NCBI RefSeq assembly: GCF_020686965.1
Contig: NZ_JAJEPS010000011.1
Coordinates: 46,528-110,527, forward strand
DNA from: Hominiventricola filiformis
GTDB lineage: Bacteria > Bacillota > Clostridia > Lachnospirales > Lachnospiraceae
Direction: 5' to 3'
Length of the DNA: 64,000 bases
Position 1 is the first letter of the stretch, and the number at the start of each line of letters is the position of its first letter. The notes under the pieces are model-generated. The model was given only the letters and a program-made list of their open reading frames with translations, was not told where the DNA came from and made no database searches. Below are positions 7,411-14,179 of the stretch, piece after piece. The position numbers and the translations under genes are program-made.

Positions 7411-9736
7411 CTATCAGATAAACAAGAAATGCAGCAATCCATGCGATTATGCATTGGATGATGACAACACCAACCGCCCATTTTCCACCAAGCTCCCTCT
7501 TAATAGAAGCGATGGCTGCCACGCAGGGCGTATAGAGCAGGCAGAAGACCAGCAGACTTGCAGCCGACAGCGGTGTAATGCCGGAAGTCAGGGTTGCTGT
7601 GCTGCCAAACAGAATGGACAAGGTGGAAACCACACTTTCTTTTGCGAGAAATCCGGTGATCAGTGCTGTAGAGATCCGCCAGTCAGCCAGTCCCATAGGT
7701 GCAAACAAAGGAGCAATCACACCTGCCACCATGGCAAGGATACTGTCTCTCGAATCAGAAACCATATTCAGGTGAAGGTTGAAACTCTGAAGGAACCAGA
7801 TCACCATAGTTGCCAGGAAGATAACGGTAAATGCACGCTGCAGAAAATCCTTTGCTTTGTCCCACAGGAGATGTCCGACATTTTTTGCTCCAGGAAGTCG
7901 ATAATTGGGAAGCTCCATAACAAAGGGAACGGCTTCGCCACTGAACATAGTGTGTCCCATGAGCAGTGCCATGAGAATTCCCATGAAGATTCCGCCAAAA
8001 TACAGGGCGATCATGACCAGTGCACCGTGCTCAGGAAAGAAGGCTGCTGCAAAAAAGGCATAGATGGGAAGTTTTGCCGAGCAGCTCATAAACGGTGTGA
8101 GCAGAATTGTCATTTTGCGGTCTCTCTCGGAAGGAAGAGTTCTGCTTGCCATAACGCCGGGAACGGTGCATCCGAATCCGATGAGCATAGGAACAATGCT
8201 TCGTCCTGACAGACCGATCTTTCGGAGCAGCTTGTCCATGACAAAGGCAACCCGCGCCATGTAGCCACTGTCTTCCAGAAGTGACAGGAAGAAAAACAGA
8301 GTGACAATGATGGGAAGAAAACTCAAAACACTTCCTACACCATTGAAAATTCCGTCAATGACCAGAGAATGCAGCGCCTGGTTCACATTCCAGGATGTCA
8401 TAAGACCATCGACCAGATTTCCGAGAGATGTAATTCCCAGATCCAGCAGATCAGACAGGAAGGCACCGATCACGCCGAAAGTCAGGAAAAATACCAGTCC
8501 CATGATGCCGATGAAGCAGGGAATAGCAGTATATTTACCGGTAAGTATTTTATCAATCGCAACGCTTCGAAGATGTTCTTTACTCTCTTTTGGTTTGATG
8601 ACGGTCTCATCACAGATTTTCTGAATAAAATCAAAGCGCATATGAGCAATGGCAGCAGCACGATCCAGTCCCCGTTCATTTTCCATCTGTACAATAATGT
8701 GTTCCAGCATCTCTTTTTCATTCTGGTCCAGATGAAGACTGTCGAGAATCAGGGAATCACCTTCTGCCAGTTTGGAAGCGGCAAAACGAACCGGGATACC
8801 TGCTTCTGCAGCATGATCTTCGATCAGATGCATAATGGCATGAAGACAGCGGTGAACAGCCCCCCCATCGTCATTGGCGTCACAGTAATCAATTTCGGTT
8901 GGCTTCTCCTGATATTTTGCTACATGCAGTGCATGGGAGATCAGTTCATCAATCCCTTCGTTTTTGGCGGCAGAGATAGGTACTACAGGGATGCCAAGCA
9001 TCTCTTCCATCTGATTGACGATAATGGAACCACCATTTTCACGAACTTCATCCATCATATTCAGAGCCAGCACCATAGGAATATCCAGTTCCATGAGCTG
9101 CATGGTCAGATATAGGTTCCGCTCAATATTGGTGGCATCCACAATATTGATAATTCCTTTTGGATGCTCGTTCAGCACAAAGTTTCTGGTGACGATCTCT
9201 TCACTGGTATAAGGTGACATGGAATAAATGCCCGGAAGATCAGTTACTAGTGTATTCGCTTTGCCGCGAATAGCACCGTCTTTTCGGTCTACGGTTACAC
9301 CGGGAAAATTTCCTACGTGCTGATTGGAACCGGTCAGCTGATTGAATAATGTAGTTTTTCCGCAGTTCTGATTACCGGCCAGTGCAAAGGTGAGGAGCGC
9401 ATCATCCGGAAGAGGATGTTCTGTTTCCTTTTGATGATATTTTCCACCTTCACCAAGACCGGGATGAGGAATATTTTCACGGTTACGTGTGACTGTTTCC
9501 TCACTGGTATCCCGAATATTTTCAATTTCTATTTTTTCAGCATCTGCAAGACGCAGAGTCAGTTCATAACTGTGAATACGAAGCTCCATAGGATCACCCA
9601 TGGGGGCGTATTTTACCATAGTTACATCACCTTTGGGAATCAGTCCCATGTCCAGAAAATGCTGGCGAAGTGCACCTTCACCGCCCACAGACCGGATGGT
9701 GGCTGTCTTTCCAATTGGTAAGTCTCGTAAAGTCAT
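7397..9736 (-). CDS. feoB: Ferrous iron transporter, FeoA-FeoB fusion
   Basis: A 779-residue fusion. Residues 1-75 form an SH3-like FeoA domain (MTLRDLPIGKTATI, then FLDMGLIPKG). A charged linker to about residue 112 leads into the FeoB G-domain, with G1 GNQNCGKTTLFNQLTG, the T in FPGVTVDRK, G3 TDLPGIYS and G4 ALNMMDEV. The C-terminal part carries the two Gate domains in about 8-10 helices (SFLPIIVTLFFFLSLLEDSGYMAR, quoted in parts: SFLPIIV, LLEDSGYMAR; and GCTVPGVMASRTL). It imports Fe2+ across the cytoplasmic membrane. It is monocistronic, with a promoter overlapped by a palindrome (annotated below). FeoA fused to FeoB is known in Clostridia but less usual than separate genes. Confidence 0.97.
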   Translation of the reverse strand: MTLRDLPIGKTATIRSVGGEGALRQHFLDMGLIPKGDVTMVKYAPMGDPMELRIHSYELTLRLADAEKIEIENIRDTSEETVTRNRENIPHPGLGEGGKYHQKETEHPLPDDALLTFALAGNQNCGKTTLFNQLTGSNQHVGNFPGVTVDRKDGAIRGKANTLVTDLPGIYSMSPYTSEEIVTRNFVLNEHPKGIINIVDATNIERNLYLTMQLMELDIPMVLALNMMDEVRENGGSIIVNQMEEMLGIPVVPISAAKNEGIDELISHALHVAKYQEKPTEIDYCDANDDGGAVHRCLHAIMHLIEDHAAEAGIPVRFAASKLAEGDSLILDSLHLDQNEKEMLEHIIVQMENERGLDRAAAIAHMRFDFIQKICDETVIKPKESKEHLRSVAIDKILTGKYTAIPCFIGIMGLVFFLTFGVIGAFLSDLLDLGITSLGNLVDGLMTSWNVNQALHSLVIDGIFNGVGSVLSFLPIIVTLFFFLSLLEDSGYMARVAFVMDKLLRKIGLSGRSIVPMLIGFGCTVPGVMASRTLPSERDRKMTILLTPFMSCSAKLPIYAFFAAAFFPEHGALVMIALYFGGIFMGILMALLMGHTMFSGEAVPFVMELPNYRLPGAKNVGHLLWDKAKDFLQRAFTVIFLATMVIWFLQSFNLHLNMVSDSRDSILAMVAGVIAPLFAPMGLADWRISTALITGFLAKESVVSTLSILFGSTATLTSGITPLSAASLLVFCLLYTPCVAAIASIKRELGGKWAVGVVIIQCIIAWIAAFLVYLIGSWI

Positions 9737-9769
9737 GTCTTTTGTCCTTTCTGATGTACTTTTCTTATT

Positions 9770-9782
9770 GATAAATTTTATC
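9770..9782. promoter_or_regulatory. Fur/DtxR-like operator of feoAB
   Basis: GATAAA-T-TTTATC is a perfect inverted repeat with six-base arms that covers the -10 hexamer of the feoAB promoter. Its GATAA/TTATC half-sites resemble Fur-type boxes. Iron-dependent repression is therefore likely, although the repressor is not in this window. Confidence 0.55.
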
Positions 9783-9803
9783 TTTTTGTAGTGGAATGGT
9801 CAA
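9775..9803 (-). promoter_or_regulatory. Sigma-A promoter of feoAB
   Basis: On the minus strand, TTGACC (9803-9798) is followed after 17 bases by TAAAAT (9780-9775). The start codon is about 40 bases downstream and is preceded by AAAGGAC. Confidence 0.65.
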
Positions 9804-9928
9804 GAGTAATGGAAAGAAATACAGAAAATACAGCATTAGAAAAGAGGAAGGTTGTCTGCTTTCCTTTGATGCGGCAAAAATGTAAAATGTTAAATAGTGA
9901 CAAAATGACCAGTGAATCTTCTATTTTT

Positions 9929-10205
9929 ATGCTGGAAGTACCGGTTGCATTTGCAGCAACCAAACCGGAAATTGACGTGATCCCGCTTGGAATCGGCGGA
10001 AAAGAAGATCCGGCCCGCCTGATCTTCGATGGCGTAACCGGAGATGGTATTCAGGTAACCATGGTAGATATGGGCGATCACTTCCGTATCATCTGCGCTG
10101 ACCAGAGATGATATCGCGATGTTTGCACGTCTGACCGGAACCGAGCTGATTACCATCGGCGAGGATACTACCGAGGCAGATCTGCAGAAATTCTTTATGA
10201 AATAA
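9929..10205 (+). pseudogene. Decayed 3' fragment of L-arabinose isomerase (araA)
   Basis: Frame one (9929-10111) reads MLEVP, then KPEIDVIPLGIGGKEDPARL, then VDMGDHFRII, which is the conserved C-terminal third of AraA (aldose-ketose isomerisation of L-arabinose to L-ribulose). It stops at TGA 10109-10111. A shifted frame (10102-10205) continues LTRDDIAMFARLTG and ITIGEDTTEADLQ, the last helix region of AraA. About 60-80 residues between them, including the AGxxHHT metal-binding region, are missing, as is the whole N-terminal two thirds. It is thus a relic with at least one 5' truncation and one internal deletion. No other arabinose genes are nearby. It ends just before a terminator that probably belonged to the intact gene. 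Confidence 0.8.
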
Positions 10206-10218
10206 GTGTTGGAACAGA

Positions 10219-10249
10219 GCCTTCGCGGAAAATCCGCGGAGGCTTTTTC
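10219..10249 (+). terminator. Intrinsic terminator after the araA relic
   Basis: GCCTTCGCGGA pairs with TCCGCGGAGGC around a short A-rich loop and is followed by TTTTTCTTTT. It is a well-formed rho-independent terminator left 14 bases behind the relic's last stop codon. Confidence 0.85.
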
Positions 10250-10615
10250 TTTTGCTGTGTGGTGTGCCTGACGTGAGACTTTGGAACCTGTTGTGGTGTG
10301 CCATATTGTTGTGGCTGCCGGCCCTGTGGGTCTCTGGCGCAATTGGTTAAAAAAAATTCCTGTCTTTTAAAAAAAGACAGGAATTTTTCCTTCACTACCT
10401 GGTATCCTGGCCCATTTCACTTGAAAAAGCTTGTTGTGAAGAATAAAAACAGGAACTGGTGAGCATTTGTTTTTATATAGACCCACAAGTGCACCTGCGT
10501 GTTTGGAAAGTTTGTGTTCGGGCTTGCGACAGAAAATAAGCTTTCACAAAAGAAGTACTTATGATAAGATGATAAAAGAATCATTGCAGTCAGTAAAACG
10601 GAGAATTGTGAACAA
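10250..10615. other. Intergenic region between araA relic and pduB-like gene
   Basis: This stretch of 366 bases holds a strong bidirectional terminator (10355-10388). To its left are two copies of TGTGGTGTGCC (near 10256 and 10292) and a related TGTTGTGGCTGCC. To its right I see no gene and only a weak promoter-like TATGAT near 10560 ahead of the pduB-like gene. The left part may be the eroded edge of a lost gene. Confidence 0.5.
10355..10388. terminator. Bidirectional terminator
   Basis: AATTCCTGTCTTTT and AAAAGACAGGAATT form a perfect 14-bp stem with a three-base loop, flanked by A-runs on the left and T-runs on the right, so it can act in both directions. No intact gene ends directly at it, which fits loss of neighbouring genes. 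Confidence 0.85.
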
Positions 10616-11314
10616 ATGAAACAGAATACCATGCCGGAGTTTGTGGGAACTACCGTGCTTGACACCATTGGACTTGTCATTGCCAGTGTAGACCCGGAGC
10701 TCCGGAAGAAAATGAAAATAAAAGAGAATTACCGCAGTGTGGGAATCATCAGTTCCAGAACCGGCGCAGCCGGTCAGATCACGGCGGTAGACGATGCGGT
10801 AAAAGAGACGAACACAGAAGTGCTTTCCATTATGCTGCCCAGAGATACCAAAGGCTGGGGCGGACATGGAAACTACATTGTGATCGGCGCAGAGACCGTG
10901 GCAGATGCCAGAAGAGCGGTGGAGATTGCACTGGAAAAGACGAAGCGTAATGCCGGGGAGATCTATGTCAGCGATGCCGGACATCTGGAATTTGCCTATT
11001 CCCCACGGGCGGATCAGGCACTTGGTTTTGCCTTCGACATTCCCAGAGGAAAAGCCTTTGGATTTGTCTGCGGATCTCCGGCAGCGATCGGTTTTGTCAT
11101 GGCGGATCTGGCGGTGAAAGCAGCCGATGTGGACATCGTAAAATATATGACGCCGGATGAGGGTACCAGTCATACCAATGAAGTGATCGTGGCATTAAGC
11201 GGCGAGACCAGCGCGGTAAAGACTGCAGTCATGACGGCAAGAGCAGCCGGACTTTCCTTGCTCGGAGAGATGGAAGGGGAAGTAAGAGGACTGGGAGAGT
11301 CGTATATTAAATAA
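10616..11314 (+). CDS. Orphan PduB-type bacterial microcompartment shell protein
   Basis: A 232-residue tandem BMC-domain protein of the PduB/EtuB trimer type. Domain one starts at EFVGTTVLDTIGLVIASVDP and contains YRSVGIISSRTGAAGQI; domain two contains ALGFAFDIPRGKAFG, then GSPAAIGFVMADLAVKAADV, and ends in a GEVRGLGESYIK tail as in PduB. Such trimers form facets of propanediol or ethanolamine compartments and may act as gated pores. No other shell or enzyme gene lies within the window, so its partners are elsewhere or lost. The frame is intact and the ribosome site (GGAGA) is moderate, so it is probably expressed. Confidence 0.88.
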   Translation: MKQNTMPEFVGTTVLDTIGLVIASVDPELRKKMKIKENYRSVGIISSRTGAAGQITAVDDAVKETNTEVLSIMLPRDTKGWGGHGNYIVIGAETVADARRAVEIALEKTKRNAGEIYVSDAGHLEFAYSPRADQALGFAFDIPRGKAFGFVCGSPAAIGFVMADLAVKAADVDIVKYMTPDEGTSHTNEVIVALSGETSAVKTAVMTARAAGLSLLGEMEGEVRGLGESYIK

Positions 11315-11407
11315 GTGACTGAGTTACATTTCCTGCCCTTTTACAAGTATTTTTAAAAGAAACCATGCCCGATTTTTTCCATGTTTGTGCAGTATTTTCT
11401 GCCATAA

Positions 11408-11417
11408 GTGTTATAAT
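11408..11417 (+). promoter_or_regulatory. Extended -10 promoter of rplY
   Basis: GTGTTATAAT contains TATAAT at 11412-11417 preceded by the TGn extended -10 element. No good -35 lies at the right distance (TTGTGC is 21 bases upstream). Transcription would begin near 11424, leaving an 80-base leader. Confidence 0.5.
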
Positions 11418-11504
11418 GCACTTGTAACAAATAAAAGACCTGCTCAACAGACACAAATTAAAAAATGCCTTGCTAACAGATCAGTTTTTTGGAGGAATAG
11501 ATAA

Positions 11505-12098
11505 ATGGATACTTTAAAAGCTGAAAAAAGAAGCATGGAGACAAAAGCAAAAAGACTGAGAAGAGAAGGATATGTCACCGGTAATGTATTCGGACATGAC
11601 ATTGAAGGTTCTATCCCCGTTAAGATTGCAAAAAATGATGCAGAAAACATCCTGAAGAAAAAGAAAAAAGGAAGCCAGATCATACTGGATGTAGAGGGTA
11701 CTCAGTATGATGTGTTGATCAAGGAAGTTGATTTTGATACATTGAAGAGACAGCCGATCGAGATGGATTTTCAGGCACTGGTCAAAGGTGAAAAAGTTCA
11801 CTCCGTTGCAGAAGTCGTTCTTGTAAATCATGAGAAAGTTGCTGGCGGTGTTGTAGAACAGAAACTGGAAGAGATCGCATATAAGGCATTGCCGGAAGCA
11901 CTGGTTGAGACCGTTGAAGTTGACTTAAGCGGATTAAAACCGGGTGATGTGGTAAAAGTAAAAGATCTTGCTATCGCGGCAGATAAAGATGTTGTTCTTG
12001 CTACCGATCCGGACGCAGTTGTTGTAACGGTAACCGTTCCGCATAATGCTCCGATTCCGGAAGCTGAAGATGCAGATGAAGAAGCTGCTGAAAAATAA
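11505..12098 (+). CDS. rplY: 50S ribosomal protein L25 / general stress protein Ctc
   Basis: A 197-residue protein of the long L25 (TL5/CTC) class, which binds 5S rRNA on the large subunit. The N-terminal L25 domain (about residues 1-90) has LKAEKRSMETKAKRLRREGYV and the YDVLIKEVDFD strand. The C-terminal beta domain carries LPEALVETVEVDLSGLKPGD, and an acidic tail EAEDADEEAAEK closes it. ATG 11505 follows TTGGAGGAATAGATAA. It is monocistronic with its own promoter and terminator. Overproduction under stress is known for Ctc in Bacillus but not shown here. Confidence 0.93.
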   Translation: MDTLKAEKRSMETKAKRLRREGYVTGNVFGHDIEGSIPVKIAKNDAENILKKKKKGSQIILDVEGTQYDVLIKEVDFDTLKRQPIEMDFQALVKGEKVHSVAEVVLVNHEKVAGGVVEQKLEEIAYKALPEALVETVEVDLSGLKPGDVVKVKDLAIAADKDVVLATDPDAVVVTVTVPHNAPIPEAEDADEEAAEK

Positions 12099-12117
12099 TG
12101 GAATAGAATGTAGGAAA

Positions 12118-12150
12118 GCTCCGCAGACCGAAAGGTTTGCGGAGCTTTTT
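12118..12150 (+). terminator. Terminator of rplY
   Basis: GCTCCGCAGACC pairs with GGTTTGCGGAGC around a GAAA tetraloop, followed by TTTTTT. Confidence 0.92.
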
Positions 12151-12161
12151 TCTGCACAAAT

Positions 12162-12644
12162 TTATGCCAGCACTTTTCCTTCCGGAAATGCGCTGCGGAA
12201 TACTTTGCGTACAAAAGGTCCGGCAACAATGAGCTGGAACGGCAGTGCCATAATCAGGTTTTTCGGAATGTTGGTGATCCATACCGGAAGCAGCAGGGAC
12301 CACATACCGGATTTTACACAGGCTTCCAGACTTCCGTAAAAGGACATGACGATGACCATAGGAATCACCATACAGCAGGAAACAGCAATGGCTTTCTTAA
12401 GCGGAGCACTGTCCGGTTTAACAAAAAAACGGAATGCGACACTTTTAGCCAGATGTGATACGACAAACCAGTCAAAGCACATGGCGTAAATGTAGGCGAA
12501 GGGGAATCCCAGCCATCCTTCTTTCAGGACAGTCATGGAAAAACCGCCCATGTGCAGGGTGACATTGTACATGCTCATCCATAAGACCATGGTGAAGCAC
12601 ATGATAATCGTAAAAATAAGACTTTCGCGTTTGTTCTGTGGCAT
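12162..12644 (-). CDS. DUF2798 family membrane protein
   Basis: A 160-residue protein with four predicted helices arranged as two similar halves, the pattern of the DUF2798 family of unknown function: FTIIMCFTMVLWMSMYN in the first half, VIPMVIVMSFYGSLEA in the second. Both halves contain an M(S)-Y/F pair and end with a KxxMxLPFQ-like motif (NLIMALPFQLIVAGP). ATG at 12644 is ten bases after AAGGAG. The gene is convergent with rplY and preceded by a leader containing a terminator. The function is unknown; transport is a guess only. Confidence 0.8.
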   Translation of the reverse strand: MPQNKRESLIFTIIMCFTMVLWMSMYNVTLHMGGFSMTVLKEGWLGFPFAYIYAMCFDWFVVSHLAKSVAFRFFVKPDSAPLKKAIAVSCCMVIPMVIVMSFYGSLEACVKSGMWSLLLPVWITNIPKNLIMALPFQLIVAGPFVRKVFRSAFPEGKVLA

Positions 12645-12689
12645 AATGTAAATTCTCCTTTTCTTCATTTGAACAGCAAAACTGGCAAC

Positions 12690-12733
12690 AAAAAAGCAGC
12701 GGAAGAGGGCAAACTCGTTGCGATCTCCACTGC
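12690..12733 (-). terminator. Intrinsic terminator inside the DUF2798 gene leader
   Basis: On the minus strand, GCAGTGGAG pairs with CTTCCGCTGC (about nine pairs with wobbles) across a 19-base loop and is followed by TTTTTTG. It lies between the candidate promoter and the start codon and so is a possible attenuator. An imperfect copy of its 5' arm lies just upstream (12739-12752). Confidence 0.55.
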
Positions 12734-12752
12734 CGTGTGCAATCTCACTGCG
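12717..12752 (-). repeat. Two tandem 18-base imperfect repeats in the DUF2798 leader
   Basis: On the minus strand, GCAGTGAGATTGCACACG is followed directly by GCAGTGGAGATCGCAACG. The second copy forms the 5' arm of the leader terminator, so the first copy could compete for the same 3' arm. Confidence 0.55.
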
Positions 12753-12789
12753 TTTTTTCGATTACGATATAGTTTCAATACAGTTGCTT

Positions 12790-12798
12790 ATTGTACCA
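12790..12798 (-). promoter_or_regulatory. Extended -10 promoter of the DUF2798 gene
   Basis: On the minus strand, TGGTACAAT has the TGn element followed by TACAAT (12795-12790). The -35 region (TTACGA, 17 bases upstream) is poor. It would give a leader of about 140 bases. Confidence 0.45.
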
Positions 12799-12890
12799 GA
12801 AAATAATGGCCTTCGTAATAGTGCAGAATAGGAGAAAATTTAAAGCTGTATGTCGGATCTTTTGTGCAGACGGCTCATGATTGCAGATGC

Positions 12891-12920
12891 TGGACAGTTT
12901 TGCAAAGGCGCGTGTATAAT
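12891..12920 (+). promoter_or_regulatory. Sigma-A promoter of the Crp/Fnr-family gene
   Basis: TGGACA (12891-12896), an 18-base spacer, and TATAAT (12915-12920) with a TG two bases upstream. Transcription would start near 12927, 27 bases before the start codon. Confidence 0.8.
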
Positions 12921-12953
12921 AAAAGAAATGAGGCAGAAGAGGAGATGACAGGC

Positions 12954-13628
12954 ATGAAAGACCAGCAGGGATGGAAAGCAGCAAAGCAGGAACTTGCATT
13001 TGTAGACAAACTGACAGAAGAAGAAAATCAGTTTCTGGAAGATAATGTGGCAGAGGTATCCTACCGGAAGGGGTTCAATATTTACAGTATGGACTGCGAC
13101 TGCCCGGGAGTGTTGCTCATCAAAAGTGGCTGGGTGCGTGTCTATATGTTGTCCCGTGATGGGCGGGAAATTACCCTGTACCGCATGGGCCCTGGAGAAG
13201 TCTGCGTGATTTCTGCGGCCTGCTGTCTGGGCGGTATGACCTTTGAAGCACATATTGATGCGGAGACAGACATGGAAGCATGGCTGATTCCTTCCAGTGC
13301 CTATCGCCGACTGAAAGAGCAGAATATTTATGTAGAGAACTTTACCTATGAGAAAACCGTGGAGAAATTCCGGGATGTCATGTGGGTCATGGAACAGATT
13401 TTATTCATGAGTCTGGAGGAACGGATTGCTATTTTCCTGATGGATGAGACAGAACGGAGAGAATCCCGTGAATTAAAGGTTACCCAGGAACAGATTGCCC
13501 GTTATATTGGAAGTGCCAGAGAGGCAGTTTCCAGAGTGTTAAAAGAATTTCAGAAAGATGGGATCATAGAACAATCCCGTGGAACTCTTCGTGTACTGGA
13601 CATGAAAAAACTTCGAGGGAAGATATAG
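12954..13628 (+). CDS. Crp/Fnr-family transcriptional regulator
   Basis: A 224-residue regulator with an N-terminal cyclic-nucleotide-binding-fold sensor (about 20-120), the long dimer helix (125-150), and a C-terminal winged helix-turn-helix with LKVTQEQIARYIGSAREAVS, the recognition-helix signature of the Crp/Fnr family. The sensor contains five cysteines (48, 50, 84, 90, 91, in DCDCPG and VCVISAACC). These could support redox or metal sensing, but no canonical FNR iron-sulfur spacing is evident. ATG 12954 is nine bases after AGGAG; an upstream ATG at 12945 abuts the ribosome site. It is the immediate neighbour of trxA/trxB, whose intergenic region carries a Crp-like palindrome. Confidence 0.9.
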   Translation: MKDQQGWKAAKQELAFVDKLTEEENQFLEDNVAEVSYRKGFNIYSMDCDCPGVLLIKSGWVRVYMLSRDGREITLYRMGPGEVCVISAACCLGGMTFEAHIDAETDMEAWLIPSSAYRRLKEQNIYVENFTYEKTVEKFRDVMWVMEQILFMSLEERIAIFLMDETERRESRELKVTQEQIARYIGSAREAVSRVLKEFQKDGIIEQSRGTLRVLDMKKLRGKI

Positions 13629-13690
13629 TGAAGCCGCAGCCAGTTTGCAAGAGTATATTAGTTTATATTGTGAAGTGAATATTTAATTTC

Positions 13691-13714
13691 AGAGCCGGGT
13701 ACATGCCCGGCTCT
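13691..13714. terminator. Convergent hairpin between the Crp/Fnr gene and trxA
   Basis: AGAGCCGGG-TACATG-CCCGGCTCT is a perfect nine-base stem located between two converging genes. The flanking T-tracts are weak (AAATAATG on the right, TTAATTT on the left), so it may act as a barrier rather than a strong terminator. Confidence 0.65.
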
Positions 13715-13726
13715 AAATAATGATCT

Positions 13727-14038
13727 TTATTTTAATAAATCCAGCAGTTCTTCCTTGCTAAGCAGTCCAATAGACTTTTTTGCAACTTCACCGTCTTTGA
13801 TGACGATAAACATGGGGATGCTGGCAATGTGGAAGCGCTGCATCAGTTCTACCTGTTCGTCTACATTGACTTTTCCAACTTTCAGCGTGCTGGCATTTTC
13901 TTCTGCAATTTCCTCCACAATCGGGCTGACTGCGGCACAGGGTCCGCACCAGGATGCCCAGAAGTCCAGAAGTACCGGCTTGTCGGATAAAAGGACTTCC
14001 TGTTCAAAATTATCTTTTGTTATCTGTATTGTATTCAT
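13727..14038 (-). CDS. trxA: Thioredoxin
   Basis: A 103-residue cytoplasmic thioredoxin with the active site WCGPC (Cys31, Cys34) after FWAS, the cis-proline region ASIPMFIV, and the glycine near the C-terminus. It is reduced by TrxB and passes electrons to protein disulfides and ribonucleotide reductase. The start ATG at 14038 follows AAAGGGG. It is transcribed divergently from trxB, with a shared palindrome in the 141-base intergenic region. Confidence 0.97.
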   Translation of the reverse strand: MNTIQITKDNFEQEVLLSDKPVLLDFWASWCGPCAAVSPIVEEIAEENASTLKVGKVNVDEQVELMQRFHIASIPMFIVIKDGEVAKKSIGLLSKEELLDLLK

Positions 14039-14081
14039 GGTTGTACCCCTTTCTCTTGAATTCTTTTGTCTTATAATCCTT

Positions 14082-14087
14082 ATTATA
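14082..14087 (-). promoter_or_regulatory. -10 element of trxA
   Basis: TATAAT on the minus strand (14087-14082), with no recognisable -35 at 16-18 bases. The missing -35 fits activator dependence. The predicted start is near 14075, which puts the shared palindrome centre at about -40. Confidence 0.6.
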
Positions 14088-14107
14088 CCGGAAAAATGTG
14101 TTTTATC

Positions 14108-14122
14108 TGTGACAAAGTCACA
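14108..14122. promoter_or_regulatory. Shared Crp/Fnr-type operator of trxA and trxB
   Basis: TGTGAC-AAA-GTCACA is a perfect 15-bp palindrome. Its TGTGA/TCACA half-sites match the Crp family, although the spacing is five bases and not the six of E. coli CRP. The centre (14115) is about -40 from the predicted trxA start and about -41 from the trxB start, which is the class II activator position for both divergent promoters. Confidence 0.7.
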
Positions 14123-14143
14123 TAAGTATTCCTTTGCCTGGGG

Positions 14144-14149
14144 TATACT
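14144..14149 (+). promoter_or_regulatory. -10 element of trxB
   Basis: TATACT with GGG immediately upstream and no usable -35 hexamer. The predicted start is near 14156, 24 bases before the trxB ATG. Confidence 0.55.
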
Positions 14150-14179
14150 GATAGAAAAGAAACGAAAGGAAGATACATC

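Noticed and set aside
10195..10395. Minus-strand frame encoding a Gln/Pro-rich stretch (GRQPQQYGTPQQ) between the araA relic and the bidirectional terminator.
   Set aside because: The composition recalls linker tails of zinc-ribbon proteins, but it runs through two terminator hairpins and has no start signal. At best it is a gene edge too short to call.
10616..11314. A complete microcompartment operon.
   Set aside because: No hexameric shell protein, pentamer or signature enzyme is found on either side; only the single PduB-like gene is present.
14108..14122. A canonical E. coli-type CRP site.
   Set aside because: The spacing between TGTGA and TCACA is five and not six bases, and cAMP-CRP control is not expected in Clostridia. 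It is kept as a site for the local Crp/Fnr-family protein only.
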